Assembly: GCF_011046245.1 (NCBI RefSeq)
Contig: NZ_CP049241.1
Coordinates: 2,124,001-2,188,000, forward strand
Length of the DNA stretch: 64,000 nucleotides
From: Allorhizobium pseudoryzae
Lineage (GTDB): Bacteria; Pseudomonadota; Alphaproteobacteria; Rhizobiales; Rhizobiaceae
Direction of reading: 5' to 3'
Shown here piece after piece: positions 1 through 8,523 of the stretch. The position numbers and the translations under genes were made by a program. The notes below the pieces were generated by a model, which worked only from the letters and a program-made list of their open reading frames with translations, was not told where the DNA came from and did no database searches. Every line of letters starts with the position of its first letter. The first letter of the stretch is position 1.

Positions 1-871
1 CCTTTGTCAGCGCCTCGCCGGATTCCAGAATGCCGTATTCCTTCATCTTGGCGATGGAATAGGCGATCTGGCCATCCGTCATTTCCGGATTGTCCTTCTT
101 GATCAGCTCGTTCGCCTTCTTGTTGTCGCCGTAGATGTAGTTGTACCAGCCTTCGATCGAGGCATCGACGAAACGTTGCACCACGTCCGGCTTCTTGTCG
201 ATCATGCTCTGCGTGGTGGTGATCATCGTGGAGTAGGGGTTGTAACCGGCATCGGCGAGCAGGAAGACTTTTGGCGCCCAGCCGGCCTGCTTTTCGATCT
301 CGTAGGGTTCAGAGGTCAGATACCCCTGCTGGGCGGATTTCTTGTCGGCGATGAAGGGTGCCGGGTTGAAGGTATAGGGCTTGTACTGCTCTTCCTTGAA
401 CCCTTTGAAATTCTTCTTCATCCACTCGAAATAAGTGACGTAGCCGTCCTTGCCCATGAAGATGGTGTCGAGCTTGGCAAGGTCCTCGAATTTCTCCACA
501 CCCGCATCCGGGTGGGCCAGCAGCACCTGCGGATCCTTCTGGAAGATCGAGGCGACCGAGATCATCGGAATGCCTTCCTTGACCGCGTCCATGTCGCCGA
601 GCGGGCCGCCCATATAGAAATCCACCTTGCCGGCGATGAGCAGCGAGCGGTTGGCCGCATTCGGGCCGCCCTGCATGATCGTGACCTTCAGTCCGTATTT
701 CTCATAGGTGCCATCGGCCACCGCCTGATAGAAGCCGCCGTGCTCGGCCTGGGCGAGCCAGTTCGTGCCGTAGGAGACTTCATCCAGGGCGAAAGCCTCG
801 CCCGAAGCGGCGAGGCCGAAGCCGATTGCGAGAGCGGCAAGCGATGCCTTGAGTGTCATGTGCGTGTCCAT
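1..871 (-). CDS. ABC transporter substrate-binding protein, NMT1/ThiY-like (C-terminus cut by window edge)
   Basis: About 290 codons are visible; the gene runs off the left edge with no stop. The start at 871 is preceded by AAGGGAA about seven bases upstream. The N-terminus is a signal peptide of roughly 28 residues ending ...GEAFA, so the protein is periplasmic. The mature part opens with VSYGTNWLAQAEHGGFYQA and contains a GGPNAA segment, typical of the NMT1/SsuA-like family that binds pyrimidine-, sulfonate- or amine-type ligands for ABC importers. The ligand cannot be read from sequence. It is divergent from a LysR gene, and a LysR-type dyad lies in the gap. The permease and ATPase genes are probably left of the window. 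Confidence 0.85.
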   Translation of the reverse strand, partial: MDTHMTLKASLAALAIGFGLAASGEAFALDEVSYGTNWLAQAEHGGFYQAVADGTYEKYGLKVTIMQGGPNAANRSLLIAGKVDFYMGGPLGDMDAVKEGIPMISVASIFQKDPQVLLAHPDAGVEKFEDLAKLDTIFMGKDGYVTYFEWMKKNFKGFKEEQYKPYTFNPAPFIADKKSAQQGYLTSEPYEIEKQAGWAPKVFLLADAGYNPYSTMITTTQSMIDKKPDVVQRFVDASIEGWYNYIYGDNKKANELIKKDNPEMTDGQIAYSIAKMKEYGILESGEALTK

Positions 872-951
872 CCGACGTTCCCTTGTTCTCCGGAGACAGC
901 CTCTTTTCAGGCTTTCATTTTTTCCCATTTCAGCCATTGCTTTTGGGCTTT

Positions 952-970
952 GAAAAGCGCCAAAATTCGC
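952..970 (-). promoter_or_regulatory. Shared upstream motif, copy 1
   Basis: GAAAAGCGCCAAA followed by ATTCGC lies 81 bases upstream of the substrate-binding protein start. The same 13-base core occurs at 3214–3232, 58 bases upstream of the creatininase-family gene, in the same orientation. This suggests a common promoter or operator element; its regulator is unknown. Confidence 0.4.
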
Positions 971-976
971 TCGGAT

Positions 977-995
977 CGATGCCTTAATGGCATCG
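977..995. promoter_or_regulatory. LysR-type operator dyad
   Basis: CGATGCC-TTAAT-GGCATCG is a perfect 7-base inverted repeat with a 5-base spacer. It contains the T-N11-A pattern (T at 980, A at 992) typical of LysR-type regulator binding sites. It lies in the gap between the divergent lysR and substrate-binding protein genes, where such a site is expected. Confidence 0.55.
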
Positions 996-1054
996 CTTGT
1001 CCGTCTGATGCACAAAATGTGCGTCGTGGTGAATTTTAAAGCAACAGGCCTGTG

Positions 1055-2020
1055 ATGCTCCATTCGCGAAAACTGCATTACATCGATGAAATCGCCCGCG
1101 CCGGCTCCATCCGCAAGGCGGCGCAGCGGCTGAACGTCGCCTCGTCCGCCATCAACCGGCAGATCCTGGCGCTCGAGGAGGAACTCGGCGTGCCGATCTT
1201 CGAGCGGTTGCCGCGCGGGCTCCGGCTGACGGCGGCCGGAGAGCTGTGCATCGAGCATATCCGCGAGGTGCTGAAGGCGTATGACAAGCTTGAAACGCGC
1301 GTGCGCGGGCTGAAAATGCCGCAGGGCGGGCGCGTGTCGATGGTCTCGACGGTGGGCTTGGCGGCGGGTCCGCTGCCGGAGATCGTCGCCCGTTTCGTCG
1401 AGCAGCATCCGCGCATGCGCCTGCAGCTCGCCATCGACGGCGCGACGACCACCGCCAATCCGGTGCTTTCCGGCGAAGTGGATCTCGGCATCGGCTTCAA
1501 CATTCCGGCGACCGCCGGACTTCGCACGCTCGCCACCTTCGACATTCCGATCGGTGTCGTTCTGCCGCCCGATCATCGGCTGGCGAAGGAGGAAGGGCCG
1601 CTGGAGCTTGCCAAGGTGGTGCAGGAACCGCTGGTTCTCGCCCAGTCCGGCATGAGCCTGCGCAGCATGATCAACCTCATTCTGGCACCGCTGCCCGCCC
1701 CGGTGGAGCCGGTCGTCGAAAGTGCCGGCCCGGAGACGTTGCGCCATCTCGTCAAGCGTGGCACGGGGCTCAGCTTCCTCAATCCGCTCGACGTGATCGG
1801 CGACTGCCGGCGCGGCGAACTGGTCTTCCGTCCGCTTGCCGAACCGCACCGCCGCCAGCAGCCGCTCAAGATCTTTGCCCGCTCACGCGCGACGCTCGAC
1901 ACGGCGGCGAGCCTGTTCGTCGAATTCCTGCTCGGCGAGCTGACGGTGCTGGTGGCCGAAATGGAGGCCAAGGGCCATGTGCCGAAGCAGAACGCGTCTG
2001 GCTTTGTGGGGCGGGAGTGA
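1055..2020 (+). CDS. LysR-family transcriptional regulator
   Basis: 321 residues. The N-terminal winged helix-turn-helix (about residues 4–63) carries GSIRKAAQRLNVASSAINRQI and the LEEELGVPIFERLPRGLRLTAAG wing typical of LysR regulators. The rest is a periplasmic-binding-protein-like effector domain (about 90–295). ATG at 1055 is preceded immediately by an in-frame GTG at 1052, and the ribosome site is weak, so either could be used. By the usual LysR logic it controls the divergent ABC transporter gene, and possibly the nearby creatininase gene. The effector is unknown. Confidence 0.9.
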   Translation: MLHSRKLHYIDEIARAGSIRKAAQRLNVASSAINRQILALEEELGVPIFERLPRGLRLTAAGELCIEHIREVLKAYDKLETRVRGLKMPQGGRVSMVSTVGLAAGPLPEIVARFVEQHPRMRLQLAIDGATTTANPVLSGEVDLGIGFNIPATAGLRTLATFDIPIGVVLPPDHRLAKEEGPLELAKVVQEPLVLAQSGMSLRSMINLILAPLPAPVEPVVESAGPETLRHLVKRGTGLSFLNPLDVIGDCRRGELVFRPLAEPHRRQQPLKIFARSRATLDTAASLFVEFLLGELTVLVAEMEAKGHVPKQNASGFVGRE

Positions 2021-2103
2021 GTGTGCCCAAAGGGCGAATGGCAAGATGCCTTTCCATGGGGAGCGCCACCGATGAGAAAGCGGTTGGTGCGGCATGCCCG
2101 ACA

Positions 2104-2330
2104 TGGCCCCCTCTCTCCGGTTGCGGGGAGAGGGTTGAGGTGAGGGGCTTTGGCGGCGGAGAAGCGTGTGGTTTGCCCCTCATCCGGCCTGCCGGCCACC
2201 TTCTCCCCGCCGAGCGGGGAGAAGAAGAATCGCGGCGCCCTCCCGCCCCCTCGCAGCGGTGGTGGTTGAGCAATGCCCCTTGTGGGGGAGATGGCCGGCA
2301 GGCCAGAGGGGGAGTTGGCTTCTAAACGGT
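2104..2330. repeat. RIME-like palindromic intergenic repeat cluster, copy 1
   Basis: This fills most of the gap between lysR and the convergent creatininase gene. It holds several GC-rich hairpins: a CCTCTC/GGGGAGAGG palindrome near 2110–2134, a perfect CTTCTCCCC...GGGGAGAAG palindrome near 2202–2225 preceded by CCCCTCATCCGGCCTGCCGG, and a partial copy in the opposite orientation near 2276–2315 (GGCCGGCAGGCC, GAGGGGG). Similar units occur at 45429 and 49155. It matches the known style of rhizobial intergenic mosaic elements. I see no gene here; open frames across it are by-products of the repeats. Confidence 0.75.
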
Positions 2331-2358
2331 CGTATCGGTCCTCAATAGGAACCCCGGA

Positions 2359-3156
2359 TCACCGCGCATACAGCGCGCTCAGCGGATAGCTTTCCAGATC
2401 GCGCAGCAGGTCGATGAAGCCCGCCACCTGATGGCGGCAGATGGCTTCGCCTTTGTCCGCCGTGCCGGCTGCGGCATTGCCGACGACGCCGGCGGGGTTG
2501 AGGTCGTGGGCGATCCAGGCGAGCGTATGGGGCGGCAGCGGCTGCAGGAAGCGTGTGTTTTCCTTCATCCATTCGGCGCGGGAGGCAAAGTTCTCTGCCT
2601 TGTCCATGCGCACCAGGTCCGGGCGGAAGTGAAGCATCAGCGAGGTTTCCACCTCGCCGCCGTGAATGCCGAAGGCCTGTTCGTGCGCGCTCACCATGCC
2701 GTCCGGATGGCCGAAGCGGCCCCATTGGGTGGCGACCACCGCCATGCCGAAGCGCACGCGCATTTCTCGCGCGACGATGTTCATGATGTCGAGATTGCCG
2801 CCGTGCGAGTTGACCATCACCAGCTTTTTCGCGCCAGCTTCCGCCACCTTGCCGCCGATCGCCGTCCACATCGGGATCAGCAGTTCGGCCGAATAGGAGA
2901 GGGTGCCCGGACCGTAGATGTGCTCGTTCGCCTTGCCGATCTCCTGCGTGGGCAGAACCAGGATGTCGAGATCGTCCGGACGCTGGTGCTTCAACTCGGC
3001 CAGCATGCCGTTGGCGATCGCCACATCGGTGGCGACCGGCAGATGCGGGCCGTGCTGTTCGGTGGAGGCGAGCGGCAGGATGGCAATCGTCCGGTCGGCG
3101 GACAGGCTCGCGAAATCCAGCGTGTTGAGTTCGTTCCAATAAAATGGTTTGGCCAT
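2359..3156 (-). CDS. Creatininase-family amidohydrolase
   Basis: 265 residues from ATG 3156 (AAGGAG about 11 bases upstream); an in-frame ATG at 3183 is less likely. Metal-ligand motifs of the creatininase family are all visible: E33, H35 and D44 in STEQHGPHLPVATD, H118 in NSHGGN, and H165/E168 in HGGEVETS. Members hydrolyse cyclic or linear amides such as creatinine or formamidopyrimidine-type intermediates, usually with zinc or manganese. The exact substrate is not readable. Its upstream region shares a 13-base motif with the ABC binding-protein gene, which suggests that the transporter may supply the substrate. Confidence 0.85.
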   Translation of the reverse strand: MAKPFYWNELNTLDFASLSADRTIAILPLASTEQHGPHLPVATDVAIANGMLAELKHQRPDDLDILVLPTQEIGKANEHIYGPGTLSYSAELLIPMWTAIGGKVAEAGAKKLVMVNSHGGNLDIMNIVAREMRVRFGMAVVATQWGRFGHPDGMVSAHEQAFGIHGGEVETSLMLHFRPDLVRMDKAENFASRAEWMKENTRFLQPLPPHTLAWIAHDLNPAGVVGNAAAGTADKGEAICRHQVAGFIDLLRDLESYPLSALYAR

Positions 3157-3213
3157 GGCGCGTCTCGTCTCCTTGCCCGTCATCTCTCTTGGTTAGGAGA
3201 TCACGGCGGGGCC

Positions 3214-3232
3214 GAAAAGCGCCAAATTCCGC
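3214..3232 (-). promoter_or_regulatory. Shared upstream motif, copy 2
   Basis: GAAAAGCGCCAAA followed by TTCCGC is nearly identical to 952–970. It lies 58 bases upstream of the creatininase-family start and is oriented the same way relative to its gene. Confidence 0.4.
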
Positions 3233-3278
3233 GCGGCTTGCTCTCTTTTTGCGATCGCTTGAGCAAGCGCCTTGCGGT

Positions 3279-4166
3279 TCAACCGCCCTGCGGCTTCCAG
3301 CGTTCGGCAATCGCGATGCCGCCGAGCGCCAGGACGAGCGCCACGATGTGGAAGGTGTACAATTCCTCGCCGATGATCAGGACCGACAGAAGGGTGCCGA
3401 AGACGGGAACGAGATTGATGAACAGGCCGGCCCGGTTCGCGCCGATCTGTTCGATGCCCTGGATGTAGGAGATCTGCGCGATCAGCGAGGCGAAGAGACC
3501 CGTGTAGAGGGCGGCCGCCCAGCCCGGCGCGTCCGGCCAGATCATCGCGCCGCGGGTCCACTCCCACGTGACGAGCGGCAGGGTGCACAATAGCGCCACC
3601 AGTGCCGGGATCGCCATCATCGTGCGCCAGTCGACGGGCGGGCGCCAGCGCAGCGCGATCGTGTAGGCGGCATAGGCCACGACCGCGATCAGCATCAGGC
3701 CGTCGCCGAAGTTGACGCTGAGCGACAGCAGCGTCGCCAGATCCCCGTGCGAGGCTGTCAGCCCGACGCCGATCAGCGTCAGGGAGAAGCCGAGCACCTG
3801 GGCGAGCGAAATGCGGATGCGAAACAGCAGGAAGTTGGCGAGGAAGATCAGGAAGGGAATGCCGGCCTGCTCGATCGTGACGTTGATCGCGGTGGTGTAA
3901 TGCACGGCGGAATACAGCAGCACATTGAAGAGCGTGTAGCCGATCGCACCCAGGAAAACCATCAGCGGAAGATGGTTCTTCACGACCGGCCAATCCTTCT
4001 TCAACTGCGGAATGGAAATGGCGAAAATGATGGCGCAGGCAAAGATCCACCGCCACATGGTCAGCATCATCGGGCTGATGTGGCCGATGGCCAGTTTGCC
4101 GACGACGGCATTGCCGCCCCAGCTCAGCGTTGCGAGGATGAGGAAAAAATAGGCTCTCAAATGCAA
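3279..4166 (-). CDS. DMT-superfamily transporter (EamA domains)
   Basis: 295 residues with about ten hydrophobic helices and two EamA repeats. The first begins AYFFLILATLSWGGNAVVGKLAIG, a typical EamA N-terminus. The family exports or imports small metabolites across the inner membrane. I place the start at the TTG at 4166: GGGAGG sits six bases upstream and this start lies directly at the first membrane helix. The frame stays open to an ATG at 4256, but that would add about 30 polar residues with no good ribosome site. It is upstream of, and co-directional with, the creatininase gene (122-base gap), so co-transcription is possible. Confidence 0.82.
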   Translation of the reverse strand: MHLRAYFFLILATLSWGGNAVVGKLAIGHISPMMLTMWRWIFACAIIFAISIPQLKKDWPVVKNHLPLMVFLGAIGYTLFNVLLYSAVHYTTAINVTIEQAGIPFLIFLANFLLFRIRISLAQVLGFSLTLIGVGLTASHGDLATLLSLSVNFGDGLMLIAVVAYAAYTIALRWRPPVDWRTMMAIPALVALLCTLPLVTWEWTRGAMIWPDAPGWAAALYTGLFASLIAQISYIQGIEQIGANRAGLFINLVPVFGTLLSVLIIGEELYTFHIVALVLALGGIAIAERWKPQGG

Positions 4167-4366
4167 GGGTATCCTCCCGGATGAAGGGATCGTCGGCGCC
4201 CTCCCGGTCTTCGTTGGATGGGGAAATAGCCCTTCCATCGGCAATCTGTCACGCAAAAACAGTCGGAAAGGTCATAAACGTGTCGCTTTCCCGAAAATGA
4301 CACAGTATAGATGCGCCGGTTTGAGCGGGAGTCCGGAGCCCGCAGGTACAGCAGGAAAGCTTCGAA

Positions 4367-5665
4367 ATGACGAATGTCGTGGTAATCGGTTCGCAGTGGG
4401 GTGACGAGGGCAAGGGCAAGATCGTCGACTGGCTCTCGGAGCGGGCCGACATCGTCGTGCGCTTCCAGGGCGGTCACAATGCCGGCCATACGCTGGTCAT
4501 CGATGGCGTCAGCTACAAGCTTTCGCTGCTGCCGTCGGGCGTCGTGCGTCCGGGCAAGATGGCGGTCATCGGCAATGGCGTGGTCGTCGATCCGCATGCC
4601 CTCATCGCCGAAATCGGCCGCCTGAAGGCACAAGGCGTCGAGGTGACGCCGGAGAACCTGCGGATTGCCGAAAATGCCACGCTGATCCTGTCGCTGCATC
4701 GCGAGCTTGACGGGATGCGCGAAGATGCCGCCACCAACAGCGGCACGAAGATCGGCACCACGCGACGCGGCATCGGCCCGGCCTATGAGGACAAGGTCGG
4801 TCGCCGCGCCATCCGCGTGATGGATCTCGCCGATCTCGACGCGCTGGAAGGCAAGGTCGAGCGGATCCTCACCCACCACAATGCGCTGCGCCGTGGCTTT
4901 GGCGCTCCGGAAGTCGAACACAAGACGATCATGGAGGAACTCACCTCGATCGCCGATCGCGTCCTGCCGTTCATGGATTCGGTCTGGAACATGCTCGACA
5001 AGGAGCGCCGCAAGGGCTCGCGCATCCTGTTTGAAGGCGCGCAGGGCTCGCTGCTCGATATCGACCACGGCACCTATCCCTTCGTGACCTCGTCGAACAC
5101 GGTTGCCGGCCAGGCTGCAGCAGGCTCCGGCATGGGGCCGGGCTCGCTCGGCTACATCCTCGGTATCACCAAGGCCTATACGACGCGCGTCGGCGAAGGT
5201 CCGTTCCCGACGGAACTGACGGACGAGGTCGGCCAGTTTTTGGGCGAGCGCGGCCATGAATTCGGCACAGTTACCGGGCGTAAGCGTCGCTGCGGCTGGT
5301 TCGATGCGGCGCTTGTGCGCCAGTCGGTCGCCACGAACGGCATCACCGGCATCGCGCTCACCAAGCTCGACGTGCTGGATGGCCTGGACGAACTGAAGAT
5401 CTGCGTCGGCTACAAGCTGGATGGTCAGGAGATCGATTACCTGCCGGCGGCCCAGGCGGCCCAGGCGCGTGTCGAGCCGATCTACATCACGCTGGAAGGC
5501 TGGAAGGAATCCACCGTCGGCGCCCGCAAATGGGCGGATCTGCCGGCACAGGCAATCAAATATGTGCGCCAGGTGGAGGAGCTTATCGGTGCGCCGGTGG
5601 CGCTCCTCTCCACCAGTCCGGAGCGCGACGACACAATACTTGTGACGGACCCGTTTGAAGACTAA
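4367..5665 (+). CDS. purA: Adenylosuccinate synthase
   Basis: 432 residues, the usual PurA length. It makes adenylosuccinate from IMP, aspartate and GTP, the committed step to AMP. The N-terminal GTP-binding loop [11 protein letters not shown], the catalytic [10 protein letters not shown] segment, [13 protein letters not shown] and [23 protein letters not shown] are all present. The start is preceded by AGGAAAG. It stands alone after a 200-base gap, with the large acidic membrane protein downstream at a 60-base gap. Confidence 0.98.
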   Translation: MTNVVVIGSQWGDEGKGKIVDWLSERADIVVRFQGGHNAGHTLVIDGVSYKLSLLPSGVVRPGKMAVIGNGVVVDPHALIAEIGRLKAQGVEVTPENLRIAENATLILSLHRELDGMREDAATNSGTKIGTTRRGIGPAYEDKVGRRAIRVMDLADLDALEGKVERILTHHNALRRGFGAPEVEHKTIMEELTSIADRVLPFMDSVWNMLDKERRKGSRILFEGAQGSLLDIDHGTYPFVTSSNTVAGQAAAGSGMGPGSLGYILGITKAYTTRVGEGPFPTELTDEVGQFLGERGHEFGTVTGRKRRCGWFDAALVRQSVATNGITGIALTKLDVLDGLDELKICVGYKLDGQEIDYLPAAQAAQARVEPIYITLEGWKESTVGARKWADLPAQAIKYVRQVEELIGAPVALLSTSPERDDTILVTDPFED

Positions 5666-5725
5666 AGTCCGGCGCTATCTACCTTTTCACTCGGCGCCAA
5701 TGCCGGTGATCAAGAGAAAGTATCA

Positions 5726-8374
5726 ATGGCTGATTTTGTAGCGGTTATTCGCCGGGCCGTCGATGGCCTGGCGAACAATACTCCCGAGATGCGTGTCCGG
5801 GTTTATGAGAAGGCTCGCAGCGCCGTTCAGCGGCAGCTGGAGAACATGAAGCCGCGCCCTTCGGACGAGATGCTGCGTCGCCAGTTGGAAAAGCTGGACG
5901 CGGCCATTGCCGCCGTGGAAGCCGAGCATGCGGAGGCGCTGCCGCCCGAACCTGCCGCACCGGTGCCGCCGGTTGCCGCCGCAGCCGCCTATGCCGCACC
6001 GGAAGAGAGCGCCGAAGAGGATCTTCATCCCGAACCGCAGCCGGTAGACGAACAGCCGGTTGAACCGGCCGCACATGATGCCGAGGCGGACGACCGCCTG
6101 CCGCAGGACTACTCTGAGCCGGAAACGGTTGCGGAGCCTTACGCTCCGGCTCCCGACCATGCCTATCCGCAGGACGAGGCCACGGACGCGGTTTCTCCGG
6201 CAAGCGATCCTTTCGATGCGCAGACCGATGGGGAGCCGCTCGAGACCGAGCCGGTAGCAGAAGTCTATTCTCCCGCTCCGTCGCAGCCGTCTGCCGATCC
6301 GTTCGGCGATGAACCCCAGGCCGCCGAAGCCGCGCCGCAGAATGACGGTTCGTGGAACTCGCCGGAACCCGTGTATGAACCGGTGCCGGAACCTGTACAC
6401 GAGCCGGCCTATGAACCGGTCACCGAACAGCCGGAAGAGCCGGTCGTCGAGCCTGCTGCTGATCCGGTGGTCGATTGGCGCCCCGAAGAGGCAGCGCCCG
6501 CCATCGAACCGGTTGCGCATGAGCACCGCGAAGTCGTCTATGACCAGGCAACCTACCACGAGCATGTGGACAGTGCGCCGGACATCGGACCGGAAGAGAC
6601 GGCGGTAGAGGCCGAAGCGGTGCCGTATGGCACGGGACCCGTGGTCGAACCGGCAGCCGATGTGCTCGCCGATTTCGACCAGCCGCGGTCAAACTTTGCC
6701 CGTGCCCGCAGCGAGTGGCCGGATGCGCCCTCGACGGCTCCGATTGTGTCTTCCGATCCCTATCTAGACGAGCCGGCTCCGGCCGCCGAGACCAACGACT
6801 GGTATCTTCCCGAGGCGACCGTGGAGGCCGATCACCGGCTTGCGGAGAGCCAGCCGCCGGCGGACGAGCCGGCACAGGGCGCCTCCGAGCCGGACTGGGC
6901 CATGCCTGCCGAGATCGGCATGCAGACGGCCGCCGCACGCGATGCGGTCGAACCGGAAGACATCTTTAGCGCCCATTTTGATGACGAGCAGCATGCAACC
7001 GCTCAGCCGCGCATGCCGGCCGTCTCCGACCTTCCGGACCTGACGGCGCCGCCGGCGCGGTCTGCCGAACCGGATTTCGATGAGGATCCGCTCGGCGAAT
7101 TTTTACAGCCGACGGCCACCACCGCGAAGATTGCGCCGGCGCCAGCCGATGCGGATGATCCGTGGAACGACCTGGAAGAGCTGATCGGTTACGACCGCAA
7201 TGCCGACGGCACGGTTGCTGCCGGCGGATCCGCCGCAGGCGCACGGGACGGTCGGGCCGACAGCGCCGAACTCGAAGCGCTGATGGCGGCCCCGGTTGCC
7301 AAGTCCTACCGCATCAAGCCGAAACCGAAGCGCAGTTATGCGGTGATCCTGCTTGCCGTGCTGGGGCTTGCCCTGCTGGGTGGCGGTGGCTACGCGATCT
7401 GGATGAACCGTTCGGCCCTGAACTCGCTGGTCGGAAACGGCGCAGGGCCGGAGGCTTCCGGAACGGCAACACCCGCGGCAAACCCGGGGGCAACGGCACA
7501 GACCAGCCCGACAGCACCGGCGACGACCCCGGCGGCGAATGGCGGCTCGGCTCCTGCTGCCACACCCGCCTCTACGCCCGGCGAACCAGCCGGCCCGACC
7601 AAGTTCACCCAGAGGCTTCTTGCGGATGGGACCGAGGTGGATCAGGGATCGGGCGGTCCGCAGGCCAGTGCCAGCGGACAATCTGTGGCGCAGTTGAATG
7701 CGCCGCCGGCGGAGCCCGCTGCCGGTCAGCCGGCCAATGGTGCGGCCGCACAGGCCACGCCGCCTGCCACATCGCCGACGGCTCCCGCGCAGACCCCGGC
7801 AGAGGCGCCAGCACTCGCGGGCCAGAAGATCTTCCTTTATGAAGAGCGCGTCGGCCAATCGACCCCGATTGCCGTCGAAGGCACCGTTTCCTGGTCGCTG
7901 CAGAACGAATCGGGCGAGAACGGACGTCCGGAGCCGGTGGTTCAGGGCCGCATCAACATTCCCGATCGCGGCCTGACGGCGCTCGTCACCTTCAAGCGCA
8001 ACACGGATGCCTCGCTGCCGGCAAGCCATCTGGTGGAGTTCGTCTTCTCGCTGCCGAAGGATTTCGAAGGCGGCGCGATCGACAGCGTTTCGCGCATCTC
8101 GATGAAATCGACGGAGCAGGATCGTGGCGATCCGCTGATTGCGGTCCCGGCGAAGATCACGGCTGACTTCCACATGGTGGCGCTGAACGATTTTCCGGAT
8201 GCGCGCGCCCGCAACATGGAACTCCTGCGCACCCGCAACTGGATGGACGTGCCGCTGGTCTACAACACCGGTCGCCGGGCACTGCTGACCATGCAGAAGG
8301 GCCCGGACGGAACCAAGGCCTTCGACGAGGCGATCCGCGAATGGGGCGCCCTGGCACCGCAGCAGGGCCAGTAG
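5726..8374 (+). CDS. Large acidic, proline-rich single-pass membrane protein of unknown function
   Basis: 882 residues. The first 65 residues are ordinary and helix-rich (FVAVIRRAVDGLANNTPEMR). Residues about 70–520 are a long low-complexity acidic region rich in Glu, Pro, Ala and Asp, with runs such as PEPVYEPVPEPVHEPAYEPV. A basic stretch (KPKPKR) precedes one transmembrane helix at about 536–556. After it come a Pro/Ala/Thr-rich linker and a conserved-looking C-terminal domain of about 160 residues. The positive-inside rule puts the acidic part in the cytoplasm and the C-terminal domain in the periplasm. I do not recognise a function. A strong terminator follows it. Confidence 0.8.
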   Translation: MADFVAVIRRAVDGLANNTPEMRVRVYEKARSAVQRQLENMKPRPSDEMLRRQLEKLDAAIAAVEAEHAEALPPEPAAPVPPVAAAAAYAAPEESAEEDLHPEPQPVDEQPVEPAAHDAEADDRLPQDYSEPETVAEPYAPAPDHAYPQDEATDAVSPASDPFDAQTDGEPLETEPVAEVYSPAPSQPSADPFGDEPQAAEAAPQNDGSWNSPEPVYEPVPEPVHEPAYEPVTEQPEEPVVEPAADPVVDWRPEEAAPAIEPVAHEHREVVYDQATYHEHVDSAPDIGPEETAVEAEAVPYGTGPVVEPAADVLADFDQPRSNFARARSEWPDAPSTAPIVSSDPYLDEPAPAAETNDWYLPEATVEADHRLAESQPPADEPAQGASEPDWAMPAEIGMQTAAARDAVEPEDIFSAHFDDEQHATAQPRMPAVSDLPDLTAPPARSAEPDFDEDPLGEFLQPTATTAKIAPAPADADDPWNDLEELIGYDRNADGTVAAGGSAAGARDGRADSAELEALMAAPVAKSYRIKPKPKRSYAVILLAVLGLALLGGGGYAIWMNRSALNSLVGNGAGPEASGTATPAANPGATAQTSPTAPATTPAANGGSAPAATPASTPGEPAGPTKFTQRLLADGTEVDQGSGGPQASASGQSVAQLNAPPAEPAAGQPANGAAAQATPPATSPTAPAQTPAEAPALAGQKIFLYEERVGQSTPIAVEGTVSWSLQNESGENGRPEPVVQGRINIPDRGLTALVTFKRNTDASLPASHLVEFVFSLPKDFEGGAIDSVSRISMKSTEQDRGDPLIAVPAKITADFHMVALNDFPDARARNMELLRTRNWMDVPLVYNTGRRALLTMQKGPDGTKAFDEAIREWGALAPQQGQ

Positions 8375-8400
8375 GATTAGTCGCCAGCGCTGACGATCTG

Positions 8401-8440
8401 AGATCCGCCGGGACCAAGCGTCCGGCGGATCTTTTCGTTT
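8401..8440 (+). terminator. Rho-independent terminator
   Basis: A perfect 11-base stem, AGATCCGCCGG (8401–8411) with CCGGCGGATCT (8422–8432), is followed by TTTCGTTT. It lies 27 bases after the stop of the 882-residue protein gene. Confidence 0.85.
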
Positions 8441-8466
8441 GAGCCGGCGGCAGGATTTCTATGAGA

Positions 8467-8498
8467 CCAAAAAAAGCCGCCCGGTCGGGGGCGGCTTG
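8467..8498 (-). terminator. Rho-independent terminator of rpoH
   Basis: On the minus strand an AAGCCGCC/GGCGGCTT stem (8474–8497) is followed by a run of seven T residues. It lies just after the rpoH stop and faces the preceding plus-strand terminator. Confidence 0.85.
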
Positions 8499-8523
8499 GT
8501 TCTTTCGGCGCGACGTTTTCGGA

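Noticed and set aside
3236..3267. GCTTGCTC...GAGCAAGC inverted repeat between the DMT and creatininase genes as a terminator
   Set aside because: The 8-base arms are perfect, but the loop is 16 bases or more and no T-run follows on the minus strand.
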